64,000 nucleotides of DNA from Bdellovibrionota bacterium (GTDB lineage Bacteria; Bdellovibrionota; Bdellovibrionia; Bdellovibrionales; JAMPXM01). This document shows positions 8,537-17,230 of the stretch, one piece after another. The position numbers and the translations under genes were made by a program. Position 1 is the stretch's first letter. Each line of letters begins with the position of its first letter. The DNA lies in assembly GCA_963170185.1 (NCBI GenBank), contig CAUJGS010000003.1, positions 1 through 64,000 of the forward strand, given 5' to 3'. The notes beneath the pieces are model-generated. The model made no database searches and was not told where the DNA came from. It saw nothing but the letters and a program-made list of their open reading frames with translations.

Positions 8537-9826
8537 ATGATGACGAAGTCTATTTTGTGGCGACTCGCTTTTGTGGCGGGTGCGCTGATGGCTGTCCCTC
8601 AAGGGCTTTTGGCCAAAGATGAGGGAGCGGTTGTCGAGGTGAAGTTCGAGAACCTTAAGAGTCTTTTGGAAGAGCGCAATGCGCGCGTTCGTGCGGCAAG
8701 TCTTGAGAAGGAGGCCGCGGAGTCTAGGCGGGGAAGCCTTGGACGGTCGTTTCTGCCGAGGCTTGAGATTCATGGGGCGCAAGAGGCCTTTAAGATCGAT
8801 CAAACGGACTGGCGAACGGAACCGACGTACGGTGCTGAGCTCAAGTCGAATCTCTATAACGGCGGCAAGGATCGTGTCGAATCCGATATGCGTTCGATCG
8901 AGTCTGAACGACGAGCCGTCGTTCGCGAGCAGGTTCTTTCGGAAGAACTGCGATCGGCGAGAACGCGGTTTTGGGAGCTTATCGCCGGCAAAGAGCGAAT
9001 CGACTTGTTGGACTCGATGCTAAAGATCAACTCGCAAAACTTAAGTTCGGCGGAACGTCGGATTCGCAGCGGTGTCGCGACGGAATCGGACCGTGTCGAG
9101 TTTGAGATGAAAGCGGTCGATTTGAAGCGTGACTTGGCGGAGGCGAGGCTCAAGCAAGAAAACACCTACCGACAGTTTGCGGTTGCATTGGGGTTTGATG
9201 CAAAAGCGAAGCTTCGCCTTCCCGAAAAGATGGAGCACAATCACGACTTTGAGGATATGTTAAAGCATGAAGCCAAGGATCATGAGTTTCTCTTTCGAGA
9301 CGATATTCTTCGAGGCAAGAAGGCTGAGTTAGCGGCATCAAAGGAGCGTCGTGTTTGGCTGCCGAAGGTGGAAGCCTTCGCCGGGTACAAGCGTTTCAAT
9401 GAAAGAGAAGAAGAGTCGACACCGGGAAGTCCTGGAAGACGGGATGAAACGGTGTTGGGACTTCGGCTCTCGATTCAAACAGACGATCTTGTCGGCTCAA
9501 GAAGGGAGGCCGTGGCTTTGAATAAGGAGGCCGCCGCCGACTTCGAGCGAGCCGAGTTCAAGCGACGTGAGGTCGAGGCTCATATGGAGAACGAGGTTTC
9601 AGAACTTCGGTTTCTTCACGATCAGGTCCACGACGCCGAGGTCAATATCGCTCGTGCCGAACGATACTACAAGATGACACAGTCGGAGTACGCACGAGGA
9701 GTTAAAAACTCGCCCGATGTGCTAGGGGCATCGGAGAAGTTGTTCGAAAGTCGTTCGAAACGCATTGAGCTTATTCGTGAGTTTCAAGTCGCCAAATCGC
9801 ATGTTTTAGCGAAACTTGGTCGTTAG
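8537..9826 (+). CDS. TolC/CusC-type outer-membrane efflux protein
   Basis: A 429-residue protein with signal peptide (cleavage near LLA-KDE) and two long alpha-helical, coiled-coil-like halves typical of TolC-family outer-membrane factors, e.g. EKEAAESRRGSLGRSFLPR and EVSELRFLHDQVHDAEVNIA. It would form the trimeric outer-membrane exit duct of the RND pump encoded upstream. GAGGAG precedes the start; a second ATG follows directly at 8540. The preceding gene ends only 7 nt before. The final residues lack an obvious C-terminal extension. A weak hairpin (AGGCC...GGCCT, about 9833-9849) follows, between this gene and the converging membrane-protein gene. Confidence 0.85.
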   Translation: MMTKSILWRLAFVAGALMAVPQGLLAKDEGAVVEVKFENLKSLLEERNARVRAASLEKEAAESRRGSLGRSFLPRLEIHGAQEAFKIDQTDWRTEPTYGAELKSNLYNGGKDRVESDMRSIESERRAVVREQVLSEELRSARTRFWELIAGKERIDLLDSMLKINSQNLSSAERRIRSGVATESDRVEFEMKAVDLKRDLAEARLKQENTYRQFAVALGFDAKAKLRLPEKMEHNHDFEDMLKHEAKDHEFLFRDDILRGKKAELAASKERRVWLPKVEAFAGYKRFNEREEESTPGSPGRRDETVLGLRLSIQTDDLVGSRREAVALNKEAAADFERAEFKRREVEAHMENEVSELRFLHDQVHDAEVNIARAERYYKMTQSEYARGVKNSPDVLGASEKLFESRSKRIELIREFQVAKSHVLAKLGR

Positions 9827-9859
9827 AAAAAGAGGCCGGTGTGAGGCCTATCGGGACCG

Positions 9860-11134
9860 TCATCTGATCGTCATATCAGAACAAGATGCCGGTAGGTTCT
9901 CGCACAATCGCTCTTTTGTGTACTGAAGGCCCGAAACGGTCGGCGCCGCAATGGCGCAGCCGGTTTTCGTGATCGACAAAGTGACGTCGATCACGATCAG
10001 GCGTATCAGCTTCCCTTGTAGCGCACGACAAGTGGTCTCGTCTTGAATTTCGAGTCTGGGCATCTGGCGGGCTCGTTGGGGGTTGAGGGTTGCCGTGTTG
10101 GCGGAAAACATCGAAAAACCAAGCGGTGAAGGGGCTCCAATCGAATGAAGAGCCGGAGTGAGCAGCATGAACGCAATCAGTGCCGTTCCGAAACGAGCAG
10201 GCCCTTGCAATAAACTTCTCCATTGCGCTTTGTAGGGAAGTGTTTCCTTAAAAGAACCATCGGTGCGAAGCATTTGAAGAATGTGACTAACTTGAAGTCC
10301 TATGAAAACTGTCGCGAATGCCGCTGGAAACCATAAAAACGCGACGGCCGATTTCCCGCCAATTCCTCGTAGGCTTTGAAAGACAAGAAGAACAACAAGC
10401 CACGTAAAGGCTGACTGAAGAGGAATTTTCCCCAGCCGTCGCTGGAGATTGGCCGCGAATTCGGGATCAATTAAAACAGCCGCCGCGGCAAATGTGAAAT
10501 ACGGAAGGGCCAGCGGTGGGTGTATGTACATCAGGGACAAAATAAAGAGCGTCGCCAAGTGCGCGAATATTTTCGGACGATACAAAAGCCCAATTCCAAT
10601 TGAAAGTTCAAGGGCAATAGAAAGCGGCGGCAAGACCTCGGTCGCAAGCCATGTCGGCAGCGGTCCGAAAAAGTGGAGATAGTAGGCGATAAAACCTGCC
10701 GGTGATTGGAACTCAAGACCTGAGAGGTAGAGGGCATTGATCTTTTGCAGTCCCGCCAAAAGGAAAATGCTCGATGCGAAGAGAGCAGCTAGCATTTTGG
10801 TTGTTGTCTCTTTTAGGCCGGGCGCGAGAATCACAGCCATGAAGAGACAGTTGAGAACCACTTGCGGAACAAATGCTCCCGTAGCGGAGTAGAGACTGAG
10901 CCAGGCCACTACTGTAGAAAGGGCTCCGAGAAGAAGAACTCTGGGTTTTGCTCCCCAGTAGAGGTAGCTTCCGATAAGAGCGATCTTCAAACCCAAAAGT
11001 CCCCAGAGATCGCGAAACACGGAAGCCTCATAGAAAAGCGGGACGATGATGGTGTCTCGGCTTCCGCTGAAGTCGAGACCGATCATGAAAGCGCCGGCCA
11101 GACTCATGGCGGCTGCGACGTTTTTCTGGGTCAT
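9860..11134 (-). CDS. Polytopic membrane protein, DoxX/HTTM-like, unknown function
   Basis: A 424-residue protein with about 10 hydrophobic helices in the first 340 residues (e.g. LWGLLGLKIALIGSYLYWGA) and a small soluble tail with three cysteines (TTCRALQG, KTGCAIA, LCENLPASC), probably periplasmic. The segment SIFLLAGLQKINALYLSGLE and the later IALELSIGIGLLYRPK recall the DoxX/HTTM group of membrane proteins; this is a weak similarity by eye. Its start overlaps the end of the histidine-kinase gene by 4 bp (ATGA), so the two are coupled: it may modify or feed a signal to the kinase, but nothing in the sequence proves that. Confidence 0.6.
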   Translation of the reverse strand: MTQKNVAAAMSLAGAFMIGLDFSGSRDTIIVPLFYEASVFRDLWGLLGLKIALIGSYLYWGAKPRVLLLGALSTVVAWLSLYSATGAFVPQVVLNCLFMAVILAPGLKETTTKMLAALFASSIFLLAGLQKINALYLSGLEFQSPAGFIAYYLHFFGPLPTWLATEVLPPLSIALELSIGIGLLYRPKIFAHLATLFILSLMYIHPPLALPYFTFAAAAVLIDPEFAANLQRRLGKIPLQSAFTWLVVLLVFQSLRGIGGKSAVAFLWFPAAFATVFIGLQVSHILQMLRTDGSFKETLPYKAQWRSLLQGPARFGTALIAFMLLTPALHSIGAPSPLGFSMFSANTATLNPQRARQMPRLEIQDETTCRALQGKLIRLIVIDVTLSITKTGCAIAAPTVSGLQYTKERLCENLPASCSDMTIR

Positions 11135-13677
11135 GGGGTCGGACGCTCACTCACGGCTGAGAGACTGATAGGTTCTTCCGCCGCCGCCTGGTTGATGGCT
11201 TCTAGAATTTTATTTTTTCTAATCGGCTTTGTTAGGAAGTACGAAACCCCATGCCGCTTGGCCGCCTCGGCTGTCTCTTCCAATGCGTCGGCCGTGACAA
11301 GGATGATCGGTGTTACCACAAGGCCTTGGGAACGTTCATAAGATCGGACCTGCTCGGTCATTTCGAAGCCGTCCATGACGGGCATGCGCAAATCCGCGAT
11401 GACAATGTCGGGCTTTACAGATTTGTAGGATTCAAATGCCTCTTGCCCATTGGTCGCAAAATGAAGCTTCCACGGCTGCCCGGTGAAATAAGCTTCGTAG
11501 AGGTGGCGATTGCTTTCGTCGTCGTCGGCGATCAGAAGACTCAGAGATCTTGTCGGTGAGCTGGACGGTGGCTGACTAACAGAAGGCGCCGAGCTAGTCG
11601 CGCCGTCTTTGCTCATACGTCGGAAACCAAGCGCTCTCAGAAGCGAAGACGGGATCACCGGGTGGTCGTCCAAGACTTCGAGGCGTTTTACCGTACTCAA
11701 GTTTTTCAGGTCGGAATCCTCGCCGATGATCACAACTGATTTTCCATTCAGGCGATCGCGCGCGATGGAGCGATCGATTTTCAATTCGGCATCAATGATG
11801 AAGTATTTAAAGTCAGAAATGCCGACGCCTGAATTGAAGTCGCTTTCCGAAACAGTGACGAGTTCGGCTGTCGTTCCGCTAAGAGTGCGCATGAGCCGAT
11901 TCGCGAAGGTCCCGCGCTCGGTCACCACGGCGGTTTTGACCGTGCCAGCCGGATTGGCAAACGAGTTCACCCAGGAACTAGCGTCTATAATTTCAAAATC
12001 CAGGTCGACGGCGAAGGTCGAGCCAACGCCGGGGGCTGATTGCACCGTGATGTTTCCGCCCATGCGACTGACGAGGTCTTTCACAATGGAAAGCCCAAGG
12101 CCGACACCACCTTGTCCCAGAATTTTGGAGCTATCCAATTGGACAAAGCGTTCGAAGATGTCTTTGAACTTGGTGGTTGGAATCCCAACGCCTGTGTCGG
12201 TCACCGCCATGCGAAGAGAGGTCACTCCCTCGGCGGAGGCCGCGGCGTGAGTCACTGTCGAGACGACGAGTTCGACGTTTCCTTCGGTCGTGTATTTGAT
12301 TGAGTTACGTAGAAGATTTAAAAGCACCTGGCGCACGCGTGACGGATCTCCGCGCATAGCGGAGGGAACCTCTGGTGCGATATAGATTTGAAAACCAAGA
12401 CCTTTTCTTCGGCATTCCGGTGCGATCAAGCGACCGATTTCCTCGAAAAAATTTGGCGTGCGGAACGGAACGTTTTTAATTGGCAAATCGTGATGATCCT
12501 TCTTGGCGATTTCCAAAAGGTCTGAAATCAGACGAAGCAGCGAATCTCCCGACACTTTCATGGTTCCGACGAATTCACGGACCTTTGGGTCGTGGCTTCT
12601 TTCTTCAACGAGATCGAGCATGCCGAGGATAATGTTGAGCGGCGTACGAAGCTCGTGACTGACGTTGGCTAAGAACCTGGTTTTGGCCAGATTGGCTTCG
12701 GTTGCCTCGTTGAGCGCTGATTCAAGAGCTAGGGTGCGATTCAGGACAAGGTCCGCGATTTTTCGGTTTTGGTCGAGAATGAAGCGTAGAAGAAGAGAAA
12801 TCAAAACCATGATGATGAAGCCCGTGCCGGCGATTGTCCAATACAGCGGACCGAAAATCGGCTTGGGCTCGGCAAGCCATTTCAGCGAAACTCCTAGCTG
12901 ACCGGAATCAAGGGAAGCTTGCACCAGCGGGTCGGAGTTTTCGATGAGGCTTTTAACGGCTTCAGGGTCGCTGACGACCGTGGCTTGGTCGTTCTTCCAA
13001 TGTATACCGGCTCTTGATCCGGTTTCGTTATCGGAAATCAGCGCGGAGACGGTGGAGTTCGGCTGCGAATCGGCAAAGAACCGGGCCACTGGAGTCGCGA
13101 AAACAGCGTATTCATTGTGGCTCGATGCGAGATGGATGATCAACAACATCGTATCGAGAGTTTTTCCACGATGAATGGTCATCGCGGTTTGTTCGCCGCT
13201 TGCAGCCATCATTTTGATCTTTTTGCGAACGGATACGGATTCAATGTACGGAGCATTCGTTGTTGGGATCGGATCGTCTTGAAGTCGGATTAAGAACACG
13301 CGCTTTAAGACTGGCAGAATTTCCGCCTTGTTGTCGTCGACTCGTCGCAGGATTGCCACACGTTTGAAATCGGTGTGTTTGAGCATCTCTTCGATGGCGT
13401 ATCGTTGGTTTCGAAAAGCCACGGCGTTTTGACCGTAGTTAGAGATGATCGACTGGACTCTTAAGGTATTGTTGAGAAGTGAGAGTTCAATTTGTCGCGA
13501 ATAGTCTTTCGCTGCCAAGGTCCAGTCGGATCGGCGCTCGCGGTTTTCTGCCTCTTGAAACACGTACGCGATTGCCAGCGTCATCGAGAGACCCATCAGA
13601 AATACGATGACAGGGAGAATGGTGCTGGCGCGCATCAGGCGGTCTTGGTGTTCCTGTCTAAGCAGTCGATATGGCAT
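11131..13677 (-). CDS. Hybrid sensor histidine kinase with degenerate and intact receiver domains
   Basis: An 848-residue membrane kinase. TM1 (about 18-40) and TM2 (about 285-305) bracket a periplasmic sensor of roughly 240 residues. Then follow HisKA with the phospho-acceptor in NVSHELRTPLN (about 340), a HATPase_c domain with N box LLNLLRNSIKYT, G1 DTGVGIP and G2 GQGGVGLGLSIV, a receiver-like region without an acidic pocket (about 585-690), and a C-terminal intact receiver: LLIADDDESNR, phospho-acceptor D in IADLRMPVMDG, then LVTAD and LTKPI. AAAGGAG precedes the ATG. A phosphorelay through the Hpt protein encoded divergently is likely. Confidence 0.9.
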   Translation of the reverse strand: MPYRLLRQEHQDRLMRASTILPVIVFLMGLSMTLAIAYVFQEAENRERRSDWTLAAKDYSRQIELSLLNNTLRVQSIISNYGQNAVAFRNQRYAIEEMLKHTDFKRVAILRRVDDNKAEILPVLKRVFLIRLQDDPIPTTNAPYIESVSVRKKIKMMAASGEQTAMTIHRGKTLDTMLLIIHLASSHNEYAVFATPVARFFADSQPNSTVSALISDNETGSRAGIHWKNDQATVVSDPEAVKSLIENSDPLVQASLDSGQLGVSLKWLAEPKPIFGPLYWTIAGTGFIIMVLISLLLRFILDQNRKIADLVLNRTLALESALNEATEANLAKTRFLANVSHELRTPLNIILGMLDLVEERSHDPKVREFVGTMKVSGDSLLRLISDLLEIAKKDHHDLPIKNVPFRTPNFFEEIGRLIAPECRRKGLGFQIYIAPEVPSAMRGDPSRVRQVLLNLLRNSIKYTTEGNVELVVSTVTHAAASAEGVTSLRMAVTDTGVGIPTTKFKDIFERFVQLDSSKILGQGGVGLGLSIVKDLVSRMGGNITVQSAPGVGSTFAVDLDFEIIDASSWVNSFANPAGTVKTAVVTERGTFANRLMRTLSGTTAELVTVSESDFNSGVGISDFKYFIIDAELKIDRSIARDRLNGKSVVIIGEDSDLKNLSTVKRLEVLDDHPVIPSSLLRALGFRRMSKDGATSSAPSVSQPPSSSPTRSLSLLIADDDESNRHLYEAYFTGQPWKLHFATNGQEAFESYKSVKPDIVIADLRMPVMDGFEMTEQVRSYERSQGLVVTPIILVTADALEETAEAAKRHGVSYFLTKPIRKNKILEAINQAAAEEPISLSAVSERPTP

Positions 13678-13741
13678 AGGAACTTCTCCTTTCTTAACAG
13701 ACTATGACTGAGAATTCGTCGGTTCCTAAGACTTATTTTTC

Positions 13742-13789
13742 GATGTGAAGAATCCTTCACATCATCGCAACACCGGCCTCTGCTATATT
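13742..13789 (+). promoter_or_regulatory. Activator-like palindrome and extended -10 promoter upstream of the Hpt gene
   Basis: Between the divergent kinase and Hpt genes lies a perfect inverted repeat GATGTGAAG-AATC-CTTCACATC (13742-13763), followed by TGCTATATT (13781-13789), an extended -10 element with no good -35. The centre of the palindrome falls about 43 nt before the expected transcription start, the position used by class II activators such as CRP/FNR-type dimers. The half-site TGTGA is CRP-like, but the spacing of the half-sites (8 rather than 6) differs from the E. coli CRP site. Binding protein unknown. Confidence 0.45.
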
Positions 13790-13856
13790 CGGTTATAACT
13801 TAAAAAAGGGAAGTGGGGCGTCGGCCTGACAAAACTTGGTACATGAGAGGATTATC

Positions 13857-14282
13857 ATGGCGACAGAATTGACGAGAAACCCAGCGGTTCACTTCGAGGG
13901 TGTCCTTAGGGCCTTTGATGGAGCGGTTGATTTGGATCGAACAGATATTCTTCAGCTCAGCCAAGACACGAGTGAGGAAACCGTGTTGCGAATCCTGGCC
14001 CGCTTTCAAGAGACATTGGAAGAAAGTCGGAGGCAGTCTCAAGCCGGAATGGAAAACGGCGAGGCGAGTAAAATCTGGCAGGCGTGTCACAAAATCGCAG
14101 GGTCTTCGGAGTTATTGGGATTTAAACCCTTCGGGAAAATGTCTCGTCGACTGAGCTATGCTTTACGAGAAAACGAAGATCTCGCGGCATTTCGCAATGA
14201 AATCGAACGTTTTTTGGAAGAGGCCTCTGGACTCTCCGAAAAAATCGCGCGGTCTTGCCCGGACCTAAAGGCGTATCTTTAG
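13857..14282 (+). CDS. Stand-alone Hpt-domain phosphotransfer protein
   Basis: A 141-residue cytoplasmic, mostly helical protein with the histidine-phosphotransfer signature ACHKIAGSSELLGF (phospho-acceptor His about residue 77), followed by a conserved KMSRRL helix. Hpt proteins shuttle phosphate between the receiver domain of a hybrid kinase and a downstream regulator; both partners are encoded next door. The start at 13857 follows GAGAGG; an earlier in-frame ATG at 13836 lacks a site. It ends 10 nt before the convergent end of the OmpR-type regulator. Confidence 0.85.
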   Translation: MATELTRNPAVHFEGVLRAFDGAVDLDRTDILQLSQDTSEETVLRILARFQETLEESRRQSQAGMENGEASKIWQACHKIAGSSELLGFKPFGKMSRRLSYALRENEDLAAFRNEIERFLEEASGLSEKIARSCPDLKAYL

Positions 14283-14291
14283 AGTACCTTT

Positions 14292-15014
14292 TTAAGGCGC
14301 ATTTTTCTTTGCGAGCTTGTAGCCTTCGGTGAGGACGGTTTCGATTCTCACGCGTGAGTCTTCGATTTTATTTCGGATATGACTAATATGAGCGTCGATA
14401 GTTCGAGGGGTGATGTAGCGTCCCACTCCCCAGACGCGTTCGATGATCGCTTCACGCGAGAAAACTTGTCCGGGACGCCCCATGAGAAGTTTGAGAAGTT
14501 TGAACTCCAGAGGAGTAAGGTCGACCGGCGTGTTGGATGTGTTCGGGCGCACGATTTCGACGGAAATTTTCTCGGCGTCTATCAAAAGATCTTCAAAAGT
14601 CAGTGTGGTGCGGTTTTTCGGTGTGGAGTTCACCCAGCGGAGCTTGGCTTCGACCCGTGCGCGCAGTTCACTGGAATCTGGCGGCTTGCTGATATAGTCG
14701 TCGGCTCCCACGCCGAAAGCCGCGACTTTGGAAAGCATATCGGAGTCCGCGCTGACCACGATAAACGGAACCTGTTTTCCGGTGAACGCCTCTTTGAGTT
14801 TCGGAAGGGCTCTCATGCCGTTTCCGTCTGGAAGTGAGACGTCCAGTAGAACTAGATCGAAATCCAGATGCCCCGAGTCAACAGCCCGCGTGGCCTCGCC
14901 GAGCGTGCTGACATGCACCAGCGTGTGCTCACGCAGAACCGACGTCAGGTAGATCTGAAACTCTTTGCTGTCTTCGATGCACAAGATGCGCGCCATATCT
15001 GATTCATACCACAT
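14292..15014 (-). CDS. OmpR/PhoB-family response regulator
   Basis: A 240-residue two-domain regulator. Receiver (about 8-125): acidic pocket in ILCIEDSKEF, phospho-acceptor D in LLDVSLPDGNG, switch Ser in VVSADS, Lys in YISKPPD. Winged-helix DNA-binding domain (about 145-238): LTPLEFKLLKLLMGRPGQ, SREAIIERVWG, then RTIDAHISHIRNKIED and VLTEGYKL. The ATG at 15014 has GAAAGGA at good spacing, whereas the internal ATG at 14996 has none. Likely the output regulator of the adjacent hybrid kinase-Hpt relay. Confidence 0.9.
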   Translation of the reverse strand: MWYESDMARILCIEDSKEFQIYLTSVLREHTLVHVSTLGEATRAVDSGHLDFDLVLLDVSLPDGNGMRALPKLKEAFTGKQVPFIVVSADSDMLSKVAAFGVGADDYISKPPDSSELRARVEAKLRWVNSTPKNRTTLTFEDLLIDAEKISVEIVRPNTSNTPVDLTPLEFKLLKLLMGRPGQVFSREAIIERVWGVGRYITPRTIDAHISHIRNKIEDSRVRIETVLTEGYKLAKKNAP

Positions 15015-15091
15015 GTTGCGATCCTTTCAAATCGCCGCAACGCGATCTCAAAACGAGAGTCCGAAAATTAATCAGAACAGGGAGGTGACAA

Positions 15092-15541
15092 ATGGGTCTC
15101 AGACAGTACCGACAAGAGATGGAACTGGTTCCTAAGCAGGAGACGGTTTTAGGCGAGCGACGAGTTTTGATTGTGGAAGATGACCAATCTCTTAGGCCGC
15201 TTTGGGAGAAGGTTCTTCAGAACAAAGATGTGCCGATAAAAGTAGACTGGGCCACGACTCTGGATGAGGCAGAACGTTTGATCCGCTTTCGGTATCGAAA
15301 CGGGGCTCCTTATCATCTCGTGGTTGCCGACATTTTCTTGGATGGACCTGGATCTGGGATCGATCTCTGGAATCGATACGGAGAGGAGTCGATGGAGTTC
15401 GTGTTCGTAAGTGGACTTCCGATTTCGAAGTTCGAGCTTCTGATGTCGCTCAACTACGGGAGTCCGCTCTACTTTAAAAAACCCCTGAATTACATGAAGT
15501 GCTCGGAGATCGCCGATATGGCGATCGGCTGGGGAACTTGA
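15092..15541 (+). CDS. Receiver-only response regulator (paralogue 1)
   Basis: A 149-residue protein consisting of one receiver domain: acidic pair in VLIVEDDQSL, phospho-acceptor D in LVVADIFLDG, switch Ser in FVFVSGLP, Lys in LYFKKPLN. There is no output domain. Start supported by GGGAGGTGA just before the ATG. It shares with the protein encoded at 15913-16305 the uncommon strings D-(I/L)-F-L-x-G and KPLNxxxC, so the two are paralogues. It is followed after 22 nt by the small HPF-like gene. Single-domain receivers usually act as phosphate carriers or protein-binding switches. Confidence 0.88.
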   Translation: MGLRQYRQEMELVPKQETVLGERRVLIVEDDQSLRPLWEKVLQNKDVPIKVDWATTLDEAERLIRFRYRNGAPYHLVVADIFLDGPGSGIDLWNRYGEESMEFVFVSGLPISKFELLMSLNYGSPLYFKKPLNYMKCSEIADMAIGWGT

Positions 15542-15563
15542 GGCAAACAAAAGGAGGTGTGTC

Positions 15564-15884
15564 GTGAGCACGGTCGTAGATTTAATGGAAAGCCGAGGGA
15601 TTCAATTTCTTGGTCAAGAAATTCAAATTCCGGCCGGCGTTGAGTTCTGGAAGGTCGCAAGGAAGGAGCTGTCTGATCTCTGGGAAAGAGTCCCCGATGA
15701 TGGTTCCGTCAAACTGTGTTTGAAGCGCGATGGTAAGGATTTTCGAATTGATCTGGGTGTTGTTTCAAGCGCCATCGCGATTGCGGAGTCCGACGTTGCG
15801 AAAAGTCCATTTGTCGCGTTCGAGCGGGCCCTGACGAAGGTTTATCACACTTTGAACATCTGGAAGCTCGGGAGAAAGTTTTAG
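15564..15884 (+). CDS. Small protein resembling ribosome hibernation factor (HPF/RaiA) fold
   Basis: A 106-residue protein starting at GTG 15564 after AGGAGG. I do not recognise it with certainty. Its order of predicted elements, helix (WKVARKELSDLWERV), strand (GSVKLCLKRDG), strand (KDFRIDLGVV), strand (SSAIAIAESD), helix (VAFERALTKVYHTLNIWK), matches the HPF/RaiA domain, including the final helix with the pattern xAFERALxKVxxxL. If correct, it would bind ribosomes or be a divergent relative. It is sandwiched between two receiver-only genes, 22 nt after the first and 28 nt before the second, suggesting phosphorylation-dependent control. Fold assignment is inference. Confidence 0.6.
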   Translation: MSTVVDLMESRGIQFLGQEIQIPAGVEFWKVARKELSDLWERVPDDGSVKLCLKRDGKDFRIDLGVVSSAIAIAESDVAKSPFVAFERALTKVYHTLNIWKLGRKF

Positions 15885-15912
15885 CTCTCTTAAAATAGAG
15901 AGAGGGGGAGAT

Positions 15913-16305
15913 ATGACGACAAGGATGTTTCGAGTTCTCATTGTGGAGGACGATCTCGCGCTTCAACCATTTTGGACCCTGATCGTGAAGCGGTGTTTTG
16001 ATCGTGTCATCATGGACTGGGCTGTGAGCTCGGAACATGCCCTTCAGATGGTGGCAACGCTGAATAGATCTGGATTCGGCTATGATCTCATCGTCGTCGA
16101 TCTCTTCTTGGCCGGATCGGACACCGGGTATGAGTTCCTGCAATCCGAGGAGGTGGCGAAGATGAACAGCAAAACGGTTTTGGTTTCAATGGCGCCTCGG
16201 GGAGAGTTGGAATCGAAGTTTCGCAACACTCTTCCGGGGGCCGTCATCATGTCCAAGCCGTTGAACGTGGTGAGATGTGAACGCGCGATTCGCGAGGTGA
16301 TGTAG
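15913..16305 (+). CDS. Receiver-only response regulator (paralogue 2)
   Basis: A 130-residue single receiver domain: acidic pair in VLIVEDDLAL, phospho-acceptor D in LIVVDLFLAG, switch Ser in TVLVSMAP, Lys in VIMSKPLN. The ATG follows GGGGGAG. It is a paralogue of the protein at 15092-15541 (same D-(I/L)-F-L-x-G and KPLNxxxC strings). It closes the receiver/HPF-like/receiver cassette and is followed 13 nt later by the SDR gene, so all four may share one transcript. Confidence 0.88.
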   Translation: MTTRMFRVLIVEDDLALQPFWTLIVKRCFDRVIMDWAVSSEHALQMVATLNRSGFGYDLIVVDLFLAGSDTGYEFLQSEEVAKMNSKTVLVSMAPRGELESKFRNTLPGAVIMSKPLNVVRCERAIREVM

Positions 16306-16318
16306 AAAGGAGGGAGGC

Positions 16319-17230
16319 ATGTCGACGGTAGGCGAACGGCCGGTCGTGATTGTAACGGGATGTGGTTCTGGAATCGGGTGGGAGCTGGCTCGAGTTCTTA
16401 GGCAATCGCATGAGTTTCGAGTGGCGGTCACGGCACGCAAGCATCACCGAGAACAACTGGAAAAACAGTTTCATCCGGATGCCGATTTTCGCCTTTATGA
16501 TCTCGATGTCACCGATGAATCCGACATCTATCGAGTCGTACACGAGGTCTGTCGAACCTGGGGCCGGATTGACAGCCTCATCAACAATGCCGCCGTTTGC
16601 TATCGAGGCGTGGTCGAGCATATGGACTCCGAGTCGGAACGAAAACAGCTTGAAACAAACTATCTGGGACCGATGACGCTTGTCCGGGCGGTGCTTCCGA
16701 TTATGCGCGAGCAGCGCTCCGGACAGATTATCAATGTCTCGTCGGCTTCTGGGTTCCTCGCTGTTCCAACGATGGGATCCTACAGTGCTTCGAAGCATGC
16801 CTTGGAGGGGGCAACAGAATCGTTATGGTATGAATCGCGACCATTTGGCATCAAGGTGAATCTTCTTGAGCTTGGTTTCGTGAATTCACACTCGTTTCAA
16901 AAGGTCGTCTTGTCCAAGAAGGCGGAAATCAGCTCGGCCGTGGAGGGGCCGCACGCCGAATTCTACGCGACGATCACGCCGTTCATAGAAAAGTTCATGA
17001 GTCTTTCGCCAGCAACGCCGGAGAAAGTTGCCAGAAAGATTGTTCGCGTGTTGAAGAGCCCGCCATCGAGACTGCGGGTTTCTTTAACGCCTGACGCTGT
17101 GCTGTTTGCGATCGTGAGAAAAATGGTGCCGTCGGCGCTTTTCAATAGAATGGCCTACTGGACTCTTCCGGGATCAAAGACGTGGGGGCGTTCGTGGAGA
17201 TTGAAAACCGTCGGTCGGTACGTATCCTAG
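16319..17230 (+). CDS. Short-chain dehydrogenase/reductase (SDR)
   Basis: A 303-residue classical SDR: NAD(P)-binding motif VTGCGSGIG near the N-terminus, INNAAV (NNAG-type motif), catalytic Ser in NVSSASG, and catalytic YxxxK in YSASK. The arginine-containing segment after the first strand (VTARKHHR) favours NADP(H). The substrate cannot be read from the sequence; the extended C-terminus with [22 protein letters not shown] resembles SDRs acting on lipids or steroids. AAAGGAGGG precedes the ATG. Its last codons form one arm of a 14-bp inverted repeat whose other arm lies in the downstream gene remnant. Confidence 0.88.
   Translation: MSTVGERPVVIVTGCGSGIGWELARVLRQSHEFRVAVTARKHHREQLEKQFHPDADFRLYDLDVTDESDIYRVVHEVCRTWGRIDSLINNAAVCYRGVVEHMDSESERKQLETNYLGPMTLVRAVLPIMREQRSGQIINVSSASGFLAVPTMGSYSASKHALEGATESLWYESRPFGIKVNLLELGFVNSHSFQKVVLSKKAEISSAVEGPHAEFYATITPFIEKFMSLSPATPEKVARKIVRVLKSPPSRLRVSLTPDAVLFAIVRKMVPSALFNRMAYWTLPGSKTWGRSWRLKTVGRYVS

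Noticed and set aside
13742-13763. Palindrome read as a CRP binding site
   Set aside because: Half-site spacing is 8 rather than 6 bp, so the E. coli CRP site does not fit; kept only as an undefined activator site.
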